Shown here: in pieces, positions 47,001-60,000 of the stretch | Numbering within the stretch: position 1 is the stretch's first letter | Layout: the number at the start of each line of letters is the position of its first letter | Notes under the pieces: generated by a model | Seen by the model: the letters and a program-made list of their open reading frames with translations, nothing else | Told to the model about the DNA's origin: nothing | Databases searched by the model: none | NCBI RefSeq assembly: GCF_030867145.1 | Contig: NC_134420.1 | Coordinates: 11,056,823-11,120,822 of the forward strand | Direction of reading: 5' to 3' | From: Opisthocomus hoazin | Taxonomy: Eukaryota > Chordata > Aves > Opisthocomiformes > Opisthocomidae | Length of the DNA stretch: 64,000 bases | Program-made: the position numbers and the translations under genes

Positions 47001-50000
47001 TTGTAAGGCGCTGGAGAAACGGGCTCTCCATTGCTGCCAGCTGCCTCAGCTGTTCTGAGCTGCTTTGCGCACAGACAACAGTCGAGTCCCTCCCTTCCCT
47101 CCTGCTGTCATTCCTGTGTGCATAGACCAGGGTCCTACGGATGCCTCAGACAGCTGACTGCTGCAAGACAAGTATGCCAATTAACAAGCACATTTTTATA
47201 CCACACCACACTTTGATGAGGACAGTTGAAATAATGCTAGTGCAATCTGGAATGATTTGGCTGAACAAACGTTCATCAAGACATAATTTTTTTGCCACGA
47301 ATATAATTTCTTCTCTCTGCATGACCAATGATAAAGATTAGAATGCTTTCCAGTGTAAGCAGTTAAGCCACTTCAAAACATATATACATGCCCATTGTGA
47401 TTTATCATTTGTTCCCTCATCATTCTCTTGATAGGAATTATTCTGATATGTCTGAGATGTTGATCATCTCATAGGAATGAATCTCCAGCTCATCTATACA
47501 ATGATCAGCTTGAGCTTTGCTTACTGCTTCTTTCCTCTTTTGGGCCTGATACTAGGAAATTCTGACTGGACATCGTAGATGTAGATTTTTAATGTCTAAA
47601 GGCCCATTCTGATTAAGTGTTTCTATGATGGCTTTAGCATTGTATCATGAAACACAAACAAGTCCTGAACATAAGAGCTGAATAGAAGAACCACCTTTCA
47701 TATAGCCTTTTGATGCTTGCTTTTTTTTTTTTTTTATATAGCTGACACTATAAGTGAGGTGTATACCAGTAAGTGACAGATGCTAGCAGTAGCATCCGGT
47801 AGAAGCAGAGGCCTTACAACCTCTTCCCTTCATTGGTATGAAACAAATACGAGTGAGACTACAGTCGTAACCTGTCTCCCCTCCCCAACTTTCGGTACTC
47901 TTGCCCCAGACACACATTTGCCAGCAAGCTCTAATTATATACTATCTTCGAACAAGGTTCAAAACATCATAACAGAGCAAGGTATAAAAATATAATTTGC
48001 CTGTTATAGAAGACATTCACAATAATTACATTGAATCAACTGCAGAGCTCTTATTAAGTTGATGCATAACAGACACATGGTCCAAAAGCAATCCAACAAA
48101 TTACTTGATTTTTGGAGAGCACAGTGAATACATTTTAATGTCTGATATTAACATGGGAAAAACACTTACAGTGATACAGTGCTTAAAAAATACACCATCT
48201 CAGGCAAACAGCAGTGAGATGAAATCTTGGATGCTTTTTCAGAAATATACTGAAGATAAAAATCTATTATGTTAGCATTGCCATGCTGCTAGTACAGTGT
48301 CTGTACTTCATATCACATCGAGAACAGGGCATAAAAGGACGGCACTCCAGGTGCCCGCTAAGTTCAGCGCTAGAAGTCCAAAACTGCTGGTATCATTGCA
48401 CAGCCTATTACACAGAGGGTACCACTGCCTCAAAGAGACGGAACTGAGTCCAAATGGCAGGCGATCAGAAATGAATGATTTGTCAACCTAGCTTTGAAGT
48501 CCAAAGAAGGAAGTCCAAAAAGTAATCCATGTATTTGCTCTTGATCAGTCAACAGAGACCAGCTTCCACTGTTACAGAAAGCTGGCACATAACCATGGTC
48601 TGTTTGCTCTTGGCCAGGCTAGGTCTCTATGGCTAAATAACTTACTTCCAGGACCCAGGGAAAAATGCAATCACATAGGAAGAATCAGAGCACGTTCACA
48701 GCCCTCAGCTACTGGTTTAGACTAAGAGGTCAAGCAGAAAAGAGGAGAGAAGCCTGCTCATGGCACTATTTACATTGTGCCAGAACCGCAGAACGGCAGA
48801 TTTACAAGTCTTTGGAGGTACTTTCCAGGCTGAAGTCTGGGTAGTGGGTTTTGGGTTTCTTTGTGAAAGACTGCAAGATTCACAGTCCCCACCTTTAAAT
48901 CTGCAGAGAGACATGGATAAAAAGAGAGCCAGAGAGGAAGACTGCAACAAAGTTAAAAGCAGAAGTCAGTCTCCTATCCACCATCTTACACTGCCAGAGT
49001 AACGCAAGAGTGCAGAAGGCTCAAGCAAAGTCAGCCCAAGCCCAAAGAGAAAGCAATTTCAGAGAGATGGGGAAAGCTAAGCGAAACACGATTACTGAAC
49101 AACGAAGGGGTATTTCCTTCATTTATAACTAAATTACAGCCATTAGCAGAATGAACTGCATTCATATTCATTCTTCTAGCTGCCCCACATTAATATGTAT
49201 ACAGTAATCGTCACTGAAACTAAGGTAGGAAGTGTCATGTTCTGTTTTTGTCTCTGCCATAAGATGGCAGAGCAACACCATTTCTGTTATGGAGGTAGCT
49301 GATCTATGTCTGACATTGCCTGGTATTTGAAACATGCAGCCATGCAAGTAGCTGCAGAAATAAAAATCAATTGTTTCCCCTCTGTACTGCAAGATGAAGA
49401 AATCTGTGATGTTATCTAACCATAACAAGGAACTGCATTATGAGTAACGGTGACACACAGTCAGTACAGATCTTGCTGCATGGTTTTTGTATGGCTTTTC
49501 CAGTTTTGTATCTCATTCTGTGTTGAGTGTACAAGGGACAGCAATTTGCAAACCCTTTCTGCCCCACAGCAAACCTAATGTAGGATTCATCCTAGTACAG
49601 GTATACACACTGATACAAAATTGTCTGGGTTTAAGCTTTAGCTAGCTTAGGCATGCTAATTCAACTTGAGAATTCTATTTCCTCACTTTCATAACTAGCC
49701 TCCTGCTTCCAAGCAGCAAAGAGTTAGCAAGTAGCTTGTATCAAGGCAACAACCTGCATTATCTTCCGCCACAGGGGAGTCGCTGCTTAGGTATCACCAG
49801 CCAGCAATGAATCTACTAGTTGTCTCCTTGAGGGAAAGATGCAACATACGTTGTGCTACAGTAAACACCACACAGTAGGATGAAAGGGGAGAAGTAGAAA
49901 ACTTTTCTACTGAAACTGAGGAGATCCCCTGTCTCCGCAGTGGTAGGTGTAGTTCTAAATACCAAGTAGGAAATGAGAAGTCTGCCTTACAAAATATTCA

Positions 50001-52337
50001 GTACTTTGAATGTGCAAGCACAAGTGAAGTCTTTGCAAAAATAACTGTGGTGGTGAGAAGAGGCAAAAACAGCCAAAGCAAAAAAGCTAAATAATAGAGT
50101 TACTAAAAAAACCCAACATTGAGCATAAGTAACATGATAATTTGTACTGGGAAGAGCCATGGTTGTACCGCCGTTCCATCACACATCTGTTTTGCAAGGG
50201 ATAAATTTCAGCCGTGTCAACAAGATTTGTTAAAGTTGCCAGAGTTTGAGGTTTTAGGTTACTACTATCACATCTGCATTGACGTGCCAGAGCAAACTGC
50301 AAGCAGCACATTGCAACAAAATGATCATGGTAGAGTCTTAATAGCTTAAGAAAATGCATCTAAAGGAGCTCCAAGGCCGATGTGAAACTTCAGTTTGGTA
50401 GAAAACCAAACTGTGCCACTTGTCAATTCTGTTGTACCAATACAGTCGAAAAATTGTGGAGGCCTTCAATGAACATCACAGGACACTACAGAAAGCACAT
50501 TATGCTCCAAGGCAGAAAGTGGCTTTTGCCTTTCATTAGCAGACGCATGATATCACCATCAGCATTAGTTGAAGCTGCTGAATTCTTTCCACTCAGAACA
50601 ACTGCAACACAGTCCACCCAAGATAAGCAGGCAAGTTTTAACGTCAGCTCTCGTTCTTCAAGACGCAGTAATTTCTAACATAGTAGGTGGCACCAGGAGA
50701 CTAGTGAGTACGTTTATTTGTGGCTCAAAAAGACATGTGAATTCAACCAATACAGGCATAGTGTTAAATTAAAATGAAAAAGTTTTTTTCTTCAGTTGAT
50801 GTAAACAGGAGATAGAACTAAACCACCTACACGTTCTGTACATGCTTGACTTAATACTTTAATGCCATGGGGGTCAGCGACATATTTGTGAGCAGCACTG
50901 TGCTAATCATGCAAGATCTCTGGCCAGGTTTAAAAAAAAAACTAAAAAAAAAAAATCACAACCCCACACCCCCCCAACACAAAACTAAACAACAAATACT
51001 AGCTCCCTATAGATAAACAGTTGAAACACACTGAATAGCAGTGTTTTGCACAACTATGTGCACAATGCAATCTTTTTTATGTCGGAAAGTGCCATGTCAA
51101 GACCTCAGAACACTGCAGTTCACAAGTACTGCAGAATACTGTAGCTTCGTGTCACTCTATGCTAGTTTATATTGAATTAGTACACATCAGTTGCTGCACT
51201 GTTCCTTACCCTAATACAATATACATGGAGTTGCATCACTAATTCATGATCTAGGAACTCTCTACCTTTCTCTAGAGCAGAGGTCAGGGGTACACTGTAG
51301 GTTTTGATATGTTTTAATGCAAAAAATCCCCCAACATAGAAAGCTTGAGTGGTACATGTGTGTATGGACAGATGGATGAAAGGAAACGTGGTAGGACATA
51401 TAAATCTGAAACTTAAGTACAGCAAACTCCAGTGAGGCTCATCCTAAACTCCAGAGTAACCTATCCAAGGTGGGGGGGGGGGGGGGGGGGGCAGGGGGGA
51501 GAGCTTCCACAGAGGCTGAAACCACGTGGGATGTTGAGACTGGGAGACAGAACAGGGCTGGGGACTAACCTCACAAGCCAGCCAATGCATGCACTGCCAA
51601 TGACATTCAAGACGACCTTAGCCACAGGCACTTCCTTCAGTTTAGCAGCTTCTGCATCTTTTTGCATGCTTTTCTCCACCAAGATGAACAGAGGCATTTT
51701 CTTTCTGCACGGGATTTCTACCTGCAATGTTAGAGGTCCTCCCTGGGCCCGGTATAGTCTTTGGAATCCTGAACTGTTCCCAGACAGCACGAAATCAAAC
51801 CAAAAGGTTTCTACGGCTTCAGACCCTGTCTCAACTTGCTGGAAGGCTGCCAGATTTAGGACTATGAAGAGTTAATAGTTCAAGTAGTCTCCAGTATTTT
51901 CACTGTTACAGGCAGGAAAAGAATCATGCAAGAAAATGGCGATTACTTCATAGGTGCATTCAGCATGACTAATTTTTCAAACATCAAATAGAGAGTTTAA
52001 GACTTCAGTGTCACAAAGCCTATCCTATGCACCAGGATCCAACACTGAGCACAAGAAGCTTCTGGTTAGTCTGATTTTTCTGTGCTTTCACAGCCTTTAC
52101 CACTTGTGAACTGTGTTTAGCCAAGGTTCTCCTACTTCCTAAATTAAATTAAAAACAAAAGTTGACACGCACAAAACAGCTGCCTAGACTTCACAAACCT
52201 GGAAAAAGCTTGACAACAGAATTTGGGTACACTTTGGCTTTAAAATTCTTAAAATTGAGGAGAGTTTTTGTGGGGTTTTTTTTCAGTTACAGCCATCCAT
52301 TCCTCACTCTGACATACCTGGTTTTATGTACAAAATT
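41092..52337. other. DNA upstream of OVCH2, no gene recognised
   Basis: AT-rich DNA with scattered short open frames that match nothing I know. One - strand segment at about 51461-51871 stays open for 137 codons, but its last part is inflated by the poly(G) run. Apart from simple repeats and poly(A)/poly(T) runs (for example about 47719-47736 and 50930-50958) I see no transposon, RNA gene or conserved-looking exon chain. Olfactory receptor genes, which follow OVCH2 in human, were not recognised. Confidence 0.5.
51472..51491. repeat. Poly(G) run of 20
   Basis: Twenty consecutive G followed by CAGGGGGGA. It could form G-quadruplex on the + strand. Long G runs are prone to assembly and sequencing length errors. 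Confidence 0.85.
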
Positions 52338-53030
52338 CACAGAATGGTAGGTGTTGGAAGGGACCTCTGGGGATCATCTAGTCCAAACCTCCTGCCGAAG
52401 CAGGGTCACCTACAGCACGCTGCACAGGACTGCGTCCAGGTGGGTCTTGAATATCTCCAGAGGAAGACACTCCGCAGCCTCCCTGGGCAGCCTGTTCCAG
52501 GGCTCCATCACCTTCAAAGTAAAGAAGTTCTTCCTCATGTTCACACGGAACTTCCTATGCTTCAGTTTGTGCCCATTGCCCCTTGTCCTGTCGCTGGGCA
52601 CCACTGAAAAGAGTCTGGCCCCATCCTACTGACACCCACCCTTCAGATTATATATAAGCATTTAGAAGATCTCCCCTCAGCCTTCTCTTCTTCAGGCTAA
52701 ACAATCCCAGCTCCCTCAGCTTTTTCTTGTAGGAGAGATGTTCCAGTCCCCTCATCATCCTCATAGCCCTCCGCTGGGCTCTCTCCAGTAGCTCCTCATC
52801 TTTCTTGAACTGGGGAGCCCAGAACTGGACACAGTACTCCAGATGCGGCCTCACTAGGGCAGAGCAGAGGAAGAGGAGAACCTCCCTCTACCTGCTAGCC
52901 ACACTCAATTGACTCCAGGATCCCATTGGCTTTCTTGGCAACCAGGGCACACTGCTGGCTCATGGTTAGCTTGTCCACCAGGACTCCCAGATCCCTCTCT
53001 GCAGAGCTGCTCTCCAGCAGGTCAGTCCCT
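52338..53030 (-). mobile_element. CR1 LINE fragment, 5'-truncated, head-to-head with the next copy
   Basis: The 3' end is at the left (CACAGAATGG, then the complement of TAGATGATCCCCAGAGGTCC) and the remnant reads ORF2 C-terminus on the - strand (52410-52604 and 52648-52854). It matches the subfamily of the 15 and 26 kb copies. A frameshift and stops break the frame. Its 5' end stops at about 53030, directly against a CR1 of opposite orientation. Confidence 0.92.
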
Positions 53031-54090
53031 AGGACTGATTGGAAGGTCGCAGCTAGAGGGTAGTGGTCAACTGCTCAATGTCCGAATAGATGCCAGTGAC
53101 AAGTGGTGTCCTTCAGGGGTCCATACTGGGGCCGATGCTGTTTAATATCTTCATCAATGACACAGCGGGATCGAGTGCACCCTCAGCAATTTTGCAGATG
53201 ACACCAAGCTGAGTGGTGCAGTTGACACACCAGAAGGACGGGATGCCATCCACAGGGACCTGGACAAGCTTGAAAGTGGGCCTGTGTGAACCTCATGAGG
53301 CTCAACAAAGCCAAGCATAAGGTCCTGCATCTGGGTCAGGGCAACCCCTGCTATCAATATAGGCTGGGGGATGAGGGGTTTGAGAGCAGTCTTGCTGAGA
53401 AGGACTTGGGGGTACTGGTGGATGAAAAGCTGGACATAAGCCACCATTGTGCACTTGCAGCACAGAAGGCCAACTGTATCCTGGGCTACATCCCCAGCAG
53501 TGTGGCCAGCAGGTCAAGGGAGGGGATTCTGCCCCTCTACTCCACCCTGGTGAGACCCCACCTGGAGTCCTGTGTCCAGCTCTGGAGCCCTCAGCACAGG
53601 AAAGACATGGACCTTTGGAGCAGGGCCAGAGGAGGGACACAAAAGTGATCCGAGGAATGGAACACCTCTGCTGTGAGAAAAGGCTAAGCGAGTTGGGGCT
53701 GTTCAGCCTGGAGAAGAGAAGGCTCCAGGGAGATTTTATAGCAGCCTTTCAGTACCTGAAGGGAGCCTATAGGAAAGATGGGGAAAATATTTTCAGCAAG
53801 GCTTGTTGTGATAGGACAAGCAGTAACGGCTTTAAACTAAGGGAGGGTAGATTTAGACTAGATAAAAGGAAGACATTTTTACAATGAGGGTGGTGAAACA
53901 CTGGCACAGGTTGCCCAGAGAGGTAGTGGAAGCCCCATCCCTGGAAACATTCAAGGCCAGGTTGGACAGGGCTCTGAGCAACCTGATCTAGCTGAAGATG
54001 TCCCTGCTCACTGCAGGGGGGTTGGGCTAGATGACCTTTAAAGGTCCCTTCCAACCCAAAGCATTCTATGATTCTATCGTTCTATTATTC
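53031..54090 (+). mobile_element. CR1 LINE fragment, older subfamily
   Basis: The + strand remnant of ORF2 runs from the reverse transcriptase palm region (SGVHTGADAV corresponds to the GVPQG block) through KAKHKVLHLGQGNPCYQYRL and EGILPLYSTLVRPHLESCVQ to the 3' end (TTCCAACCCAAAGCATTCTA, then TGATTCTATC). Several frameshifts and stops are present. It resembles the 19.9 kb copy. Confidence 0.92.
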
Positions 54091-57000
54091 AGTGACACAA
54101 ATAAACAAAACCAGAATTCCATCTCTCAATTAACATTGCATGAGTGGCCACCGTAAATGTCAGAATAGTGGAACGGGTGAATTGTCTTAACAGAGGAAAA
54201 AAAAAAACAAAACCACAATCAGTTCAGAACCTCTGAAATGCCACTCTTCTGTTGTACATTCTACATGTGTTTCTGACCATTCAGATACCCAGAAACTTCA
54301 ATATCTAAAACTCACCAAGTTCAGCTAAGGCTGATAATCTTGACTTCTTGGCAGAACAACTGAGACCAGAGGAAGCTCCATTTTGCCACAGCTAGATCGC
54401 TGTTAGCACCCAAAAACTTTTCTGTAAGCACTGCAGTCTGTGCTAGTGTAAAGCTCTCTACTATAGAGAGCTTATGACTCTTGAAGTAAAAGATGCTGCT
54501 TTTAGAATTAAAAGTTTGTTGAGTATCAAATCATCTGCTGCAGTATAGCTAACTGGCCAACCTCAGACAGCATCTGAGCTGGGTTGTTTGCCTGTTCAGA
54601 CATTTTTTTCCCTCTCAGGAAAATTCTTTTTAACCAGAACAATCTTCTTCCCCAAGAAAATGTTCAGTGCGTGTGTGCACAAGTGTCTTTGGAAAGAGTT
54701 GTTATTGCCATGCAAAGTATCTTGATGCAGTGTCTGCTTCAAACCCCACAGAAGACTCACTTCACTCTTTCAGTTGCGATCAAAGATAGTAAAATCAGGC
54801 CCGGCTGGGCTTCAGGCTGCAGACCGAGAGTTTACTATGGAAACACCAACAGCCTCCTAACAAGAGAGGCTCTGAGCCATGTTGCCAGAATGTGAGCGAC
54901 TTGGAGCTGGTCATCAGAATCTCCTACATTTCCCATCTTTGCACACAGAGCATCCAGAGCAGCGCCAACAGTGACAGCGTGCAGTATTGCCATGTAACAA
55001 GAGAAAGAAATAGGTGTGCAAAACAGGAGATTCAACACCTGTCTCAAGGCATCTAACTGCATTCATATCGTACAAGTGAAGTTAGACAACAGGCTAACAG
55101 CAGCCTCTGCAGTAGTAACGTTGCATTTGCCAGGGTGCAATTAAGGTTTCAAAAAGACAATCAAGTTTTCAGAAACAGAGCAGAGAATAATTGCCATCAA
55201 CAGGCACTCTATCTATTCATCACTGCTTACCTAACAGTCGCATGCAACAACAGTCCATTGTATGATCCGTGTTTTAAAGCCTCCTCTTTTGGCTCGCTCT
55301 CTATTCAAGTGAGCTGTCAGTCCATAAACCCACTGAAGCAACAGCATCTGCAATATCGTCATTAGTGGTGTTATCAGCACTTTCACTCAATCACTGCTTA
55401 GCTGTGCATTCAAGTTTGCTCTGAAAATTAACTCTAGAACACAGCTTCAGCTGTAGAAAAACTGATTTTTTCCCCCCCCCCCCCTCATGGGTGCAGTTAC
55501 AAGCTCCCAGGATGCTTTCACTAAGTGGCAGGAAAAGTACCTGTCATGGAATGCAACTGAACTTGCTCCTCTTCTCTCACCTTTGCTTTTATTGGTACCT
55601 GCATGTGCAGAGTATTTTCAGGACTGATACTGTCTCTCTGCAAGTTCGTTTACCAGTCGTCAAGCTTTAAAACCCAACAATAAAAAAACTAGAGCCTACA
55701 CATCTTAATGCAGTCAAAAATAGTTCTTATGACATAGTTTTTAATTTTTTGGTCTCTTTATTAATATTTTCTATTCAAAACTCCATTGTTCTGGAGCAAA
55801 ACCTATTGACATTACATGCACCAGCTTCTCTAGGTGCAGTAACTAACAGTTTAACAAAAAATAGAACTATAAGGCTCTAAAGTGCATACCACATTTAATA
55901 TACCTATAACGATGGAGACGATAAACTTTTCAGTTCTGTAAAGCGGTGAAAATCCTCTCATACACCTTGCACCACAAACATTTAAGCTTTTGCTACAGAG
56001 ATTGAAACTGAAAAGCCATTCACACATTTGTGTACATCTGTATGTGTACACACACATACATATGCTTGTAGGGTTTACACAAAAAATAAGCAAATCATGT
56101 AATTTGAGAGGATGATTTTTGTGTGGAAATACTTAAGTTGGGGATAGTATTTTAATCTTCTATTCCATACTGCCTTGGACAATGTTTAATTCTATTACAG
56201 CTAGAACCATCTAACTAAATATCACAATATAGCAGGTAAATTTCAATTGATTTGAGATGTATTGACTGTACAGATTATACACTTCAGTACTTTTTAAAAT
56301 GCTGTATGGGTAGACATGCACCACTTACAAACAAGGCAAGCCTCTTTCCTAAAGAAGTTAATTGCCAAGTAAGAGAGAGCTGGGCTCTGCGTAGTTTCCA
56401 ACAAACAACTAATCTTCCATCATTCTTTTCTAAGGAAAAAGAGGTGAAAGGAGTATCAGAAAATCTGCTGGTATAATATTGCAATCTGAGTACATAAAGA
56501 GAGTAATTGTGTCACTTCAGGACACTGAGTATTGCTTTTCTAGTAAGCTTACTAATGCACAGAGTTAAAAATGATAGCGCAGTTAAAATCTAAGCAGAGC
56601 TTACCAATTAACATCATGTATTCAAATTACTTTAGCTCCAAGACATCCCAGACCGTGGCCAGGAGTCTGTTGTTCAGTACCTGCAACACAATCAACGTTT
56701 CAGTTATAGCCTCTGTACCTTTTGTCTCTCCTCAGATACTTCATTTTGGCAGAATGGAACTAAACAGCCTGAGAGACATCATCCTACAGCAATTCCACCA
56801 ATAAACTATAACCAATTCCTGCAGAAGCGAAAATCAGTGCTTGCAATAACATAGTAAGACTGTTTACTTTTAAAACACAATCTCTAAAGCGGTTCTACTT
56901 TCCACTCTAAAGCAAAGGACAACAGTAGAAAGGTTTTAAGAGCTCTGAGTCATCATCCACCTTCCATTTTAACTCTAATTTTCCACTTCTCTTTCAGACA

Positions 57001-60000
57001 AGTGCAAACACTACTACAAGATATGCAAGTTTTATTTAGTCCAGTTGTATAAAAACTGACATTTTACCACTTTTCCATGTCTTCTATGCTTTCAAAATGT
57101 AGCAGGGCAGAAGGCTTTAGACCAGTCTCAAGAAGTAGTTCCTGCAATAAGGATGAAATGTTGCTTGCCATCTTCCACACCTATGCTGAGACACACAGTG
57201 ACAGCCTGCGCTCTCCCACTTCTGTTCTGGTGCCCCCTGACAGATCACAAGCTTCTCAGATCTATTAACAGTTTAGCATTTATCACTGGTGTATTCTTCA
57301 AAAGCCTCCTTTAGAAGCTCACCAGTGGACACAAGCTTTAGAGTATTTAATTGTGTAGCACAGCATCACTCAGCAGCCCCACAGACTCAAATAATGCTGT
57401 ATCCAGAGCAGCCTTATGTATTCTCCTCAGGCCAAACTGTGCTGTTTCATACAGGCAGCATGAAGACCACGGCATCAACACAGCAAACGGACTTCTTGCA
57501 GCACCGGACTAGTGCAGTTTTGATGCAAGCCAAGCACCCAACAGATGGCACAAGTTAGCACAGGCGTTCTGTATCTAGCCTTCTTGTAAAGCAGTCATGC
57601 TTTGAAAATAGCAATGGTTAAGTGTTTCCTCTCTCGGTTCCAAAAGAGGACACAGACAGAAGAGGAAATCAGAAGTCATGAACAAAAACAGAGGAGAAGC
57701 TGAAAAACTGGCAATATATATTGCTCTTTATACATATGTACATGTTTATGGAGATTGAGACATGTACACTTTAAACACTTTGGAAATTTTTCAAATTATT
57801 ACACAATGTTTACAAATTACGATGTATGTTCATAATGTGATTAACACAACTCAGTAATACTTTAAAGAAACATGAGGACTCAAATCTGCTGTGGATATAC
57901 CTGTTCTAAATAGAATTCTGTCAAAAAAGACTATTTTGAGGGTCATAAAACCAGCAATAAACCAGAAGGCTGTACACCAGAAGCCATGCGCACTGAGAAG
58001 TCCCATAAAATCCAACAATTAATAGACAGCATAGTATTACAGATAGCTGGAAGGGGAAAAAAAGAAGTAAAAAGACCAGTAGTTTTTCACTTCACATGTT
58101 TTACATTTAAAAAAAAAAAATCACTCTTTTGCCTTACAAGTTGAAGTGCTGACTATGTACACATGAAATCACATCAATTTTTTCCTGGTGAGCTATGTCT
58201 AGGAATTTGCAATAGCCTCCTAAATTACCCAGGCTAAGGATGTTGAAGTACCAAGACAAAGCACTACACAAAGGAAGCCTTTTGCAGTGCATTTAGTAGG
58301 ACATTTAAGTTCTACAAAACCCAGAAGCTGGGTTTGAACATCGGCTAACACGCTACATATGCTCCAGTAGAAAAAAAAAAAAAACCAAAAAAAACTGCTG
58401 CCCGAGATGAGAAGAACTATGGCTGCAAAAGGCCTACAGTTGAGGACAAATGCTTCAATTAAGCATAGCGAAGTGGAGGAAGCAATCAGTCCCTCTGGAA
58501 GCAAGAGATTACAAGTCAGCATGGAGGGGCACATGGATAATGCAGAGATGAGCAAACAGCAGCAAGTTCACTGTGGGTCAGTTCGAACAAGCCACTATTC
58601 AGCAGAACCTCTGAGCCTCTTCTGTTCTCTCCTTAAGGAACCTGCTGATTTGTGCTTTTCTCTTGCCTGAAGCCTGTGCCCATCTCCTGACCAGCTTCCT
58701 AAGGAACCCTACGAAACTGCTGCTGCTGAATTTAACAAACAAAAGCTTCTAGAAGGGTGATCAGAAGGTGCAGCAGCAATCAACCCCAAAAATCCCACCA
58801 AGGGAACTGAAGGCAAAACGGGCAGGAACACTAACAGCCAGTGCTCTCAGTTTAAAGAGGTGGCAGCCCACACTTTCACCATCACTGGAGGCCCGAAGGA
58901 ACTCATTCTCCTGCCCCAAAGCCCCAAGCAGCTAATGTGCAGCAGCTGTGTCTTTTTTGCAGCACCACATGCTAATAACGATCTGCTGTAAACCCTCCCA
59001 CCTGGGTTTCTAAGAAGGTGATCTTCAAATAGGAGCCACCCAATGTTTCATAGGTGGGAACAGGAATTAAGAGAAAGATGACCTGTAAGCAGATTTCATG
59101 CTTTGAAGATTATATTCATTATCAAGATGCAAGTCATCATCCTCACTTGTCATGTTTTAATAGCTCTCACAGAAAATGCAAAAAACCATTCTGATGTGGT
59201 GACAATGCCTCAGGATTTAGAAAGGTTATTATTTTGAGTACACAGGTGACATTGGCTTTCCACTTCACACGTTTTTTCTGGATTTTCTTTTTTTTTTTTT
59301 TAAACTTCCTGAAGATATGGCCCTTTCAGGCAAGCTGTCTTACCACACCACCACATATCCAACTTACTCTGAAAGATGCCTGATATAAAAAGGTTAATTA
59401 CTAAACCTGCATGCCAAGCACCTGTAAAAGCTACCATGAGTGAAGTGAGCATCTGTTTCCAGACTCCTCATTCAGCTTCTATGCCAGCTACACTGATCAC
59501 TGCTGGCACCCGGGGTAATAAGTCTTGACATTTCAAGAAAAGACAAGCAAGGAGCACAAACCCCAAAAGTTTCCAACAGAATGACTAAAGCAACAGGACT
59601 GCATTTAATTCTAAAACAAAGAAACAAACAAGTGCCAAGAAGAACTGGCTGGGTTTTTTGCACTTGGTTTCTGGTCTTAGCATTTTTTGCTTACAACAGT
59701 TACAGTAAAGTTCTAATTAGAAGCAAGGTAATTTGATAGGTATTAGCACAACCTTTAAAGAGAAAAGCATCAACTGCTGCTATATTCTGTGGCTCTGAGT
59801 TTTCCCAGTACTTTTCTTCCTATCGAGTCTGATTAGAAGTATTGTAGCTCACTAATTCAGACATAACCAGTATTTCCTAGCCATGGTTTAACTGATATCA
59901 GTACTCTCCTCTTTCTCTACAGTAATAGCGGAGACTGATAAAACAGTGAGATCAGTTAATGTTTTAAAAACTGGAACTGTTCTCTGTTCCTCTCTCTAAC

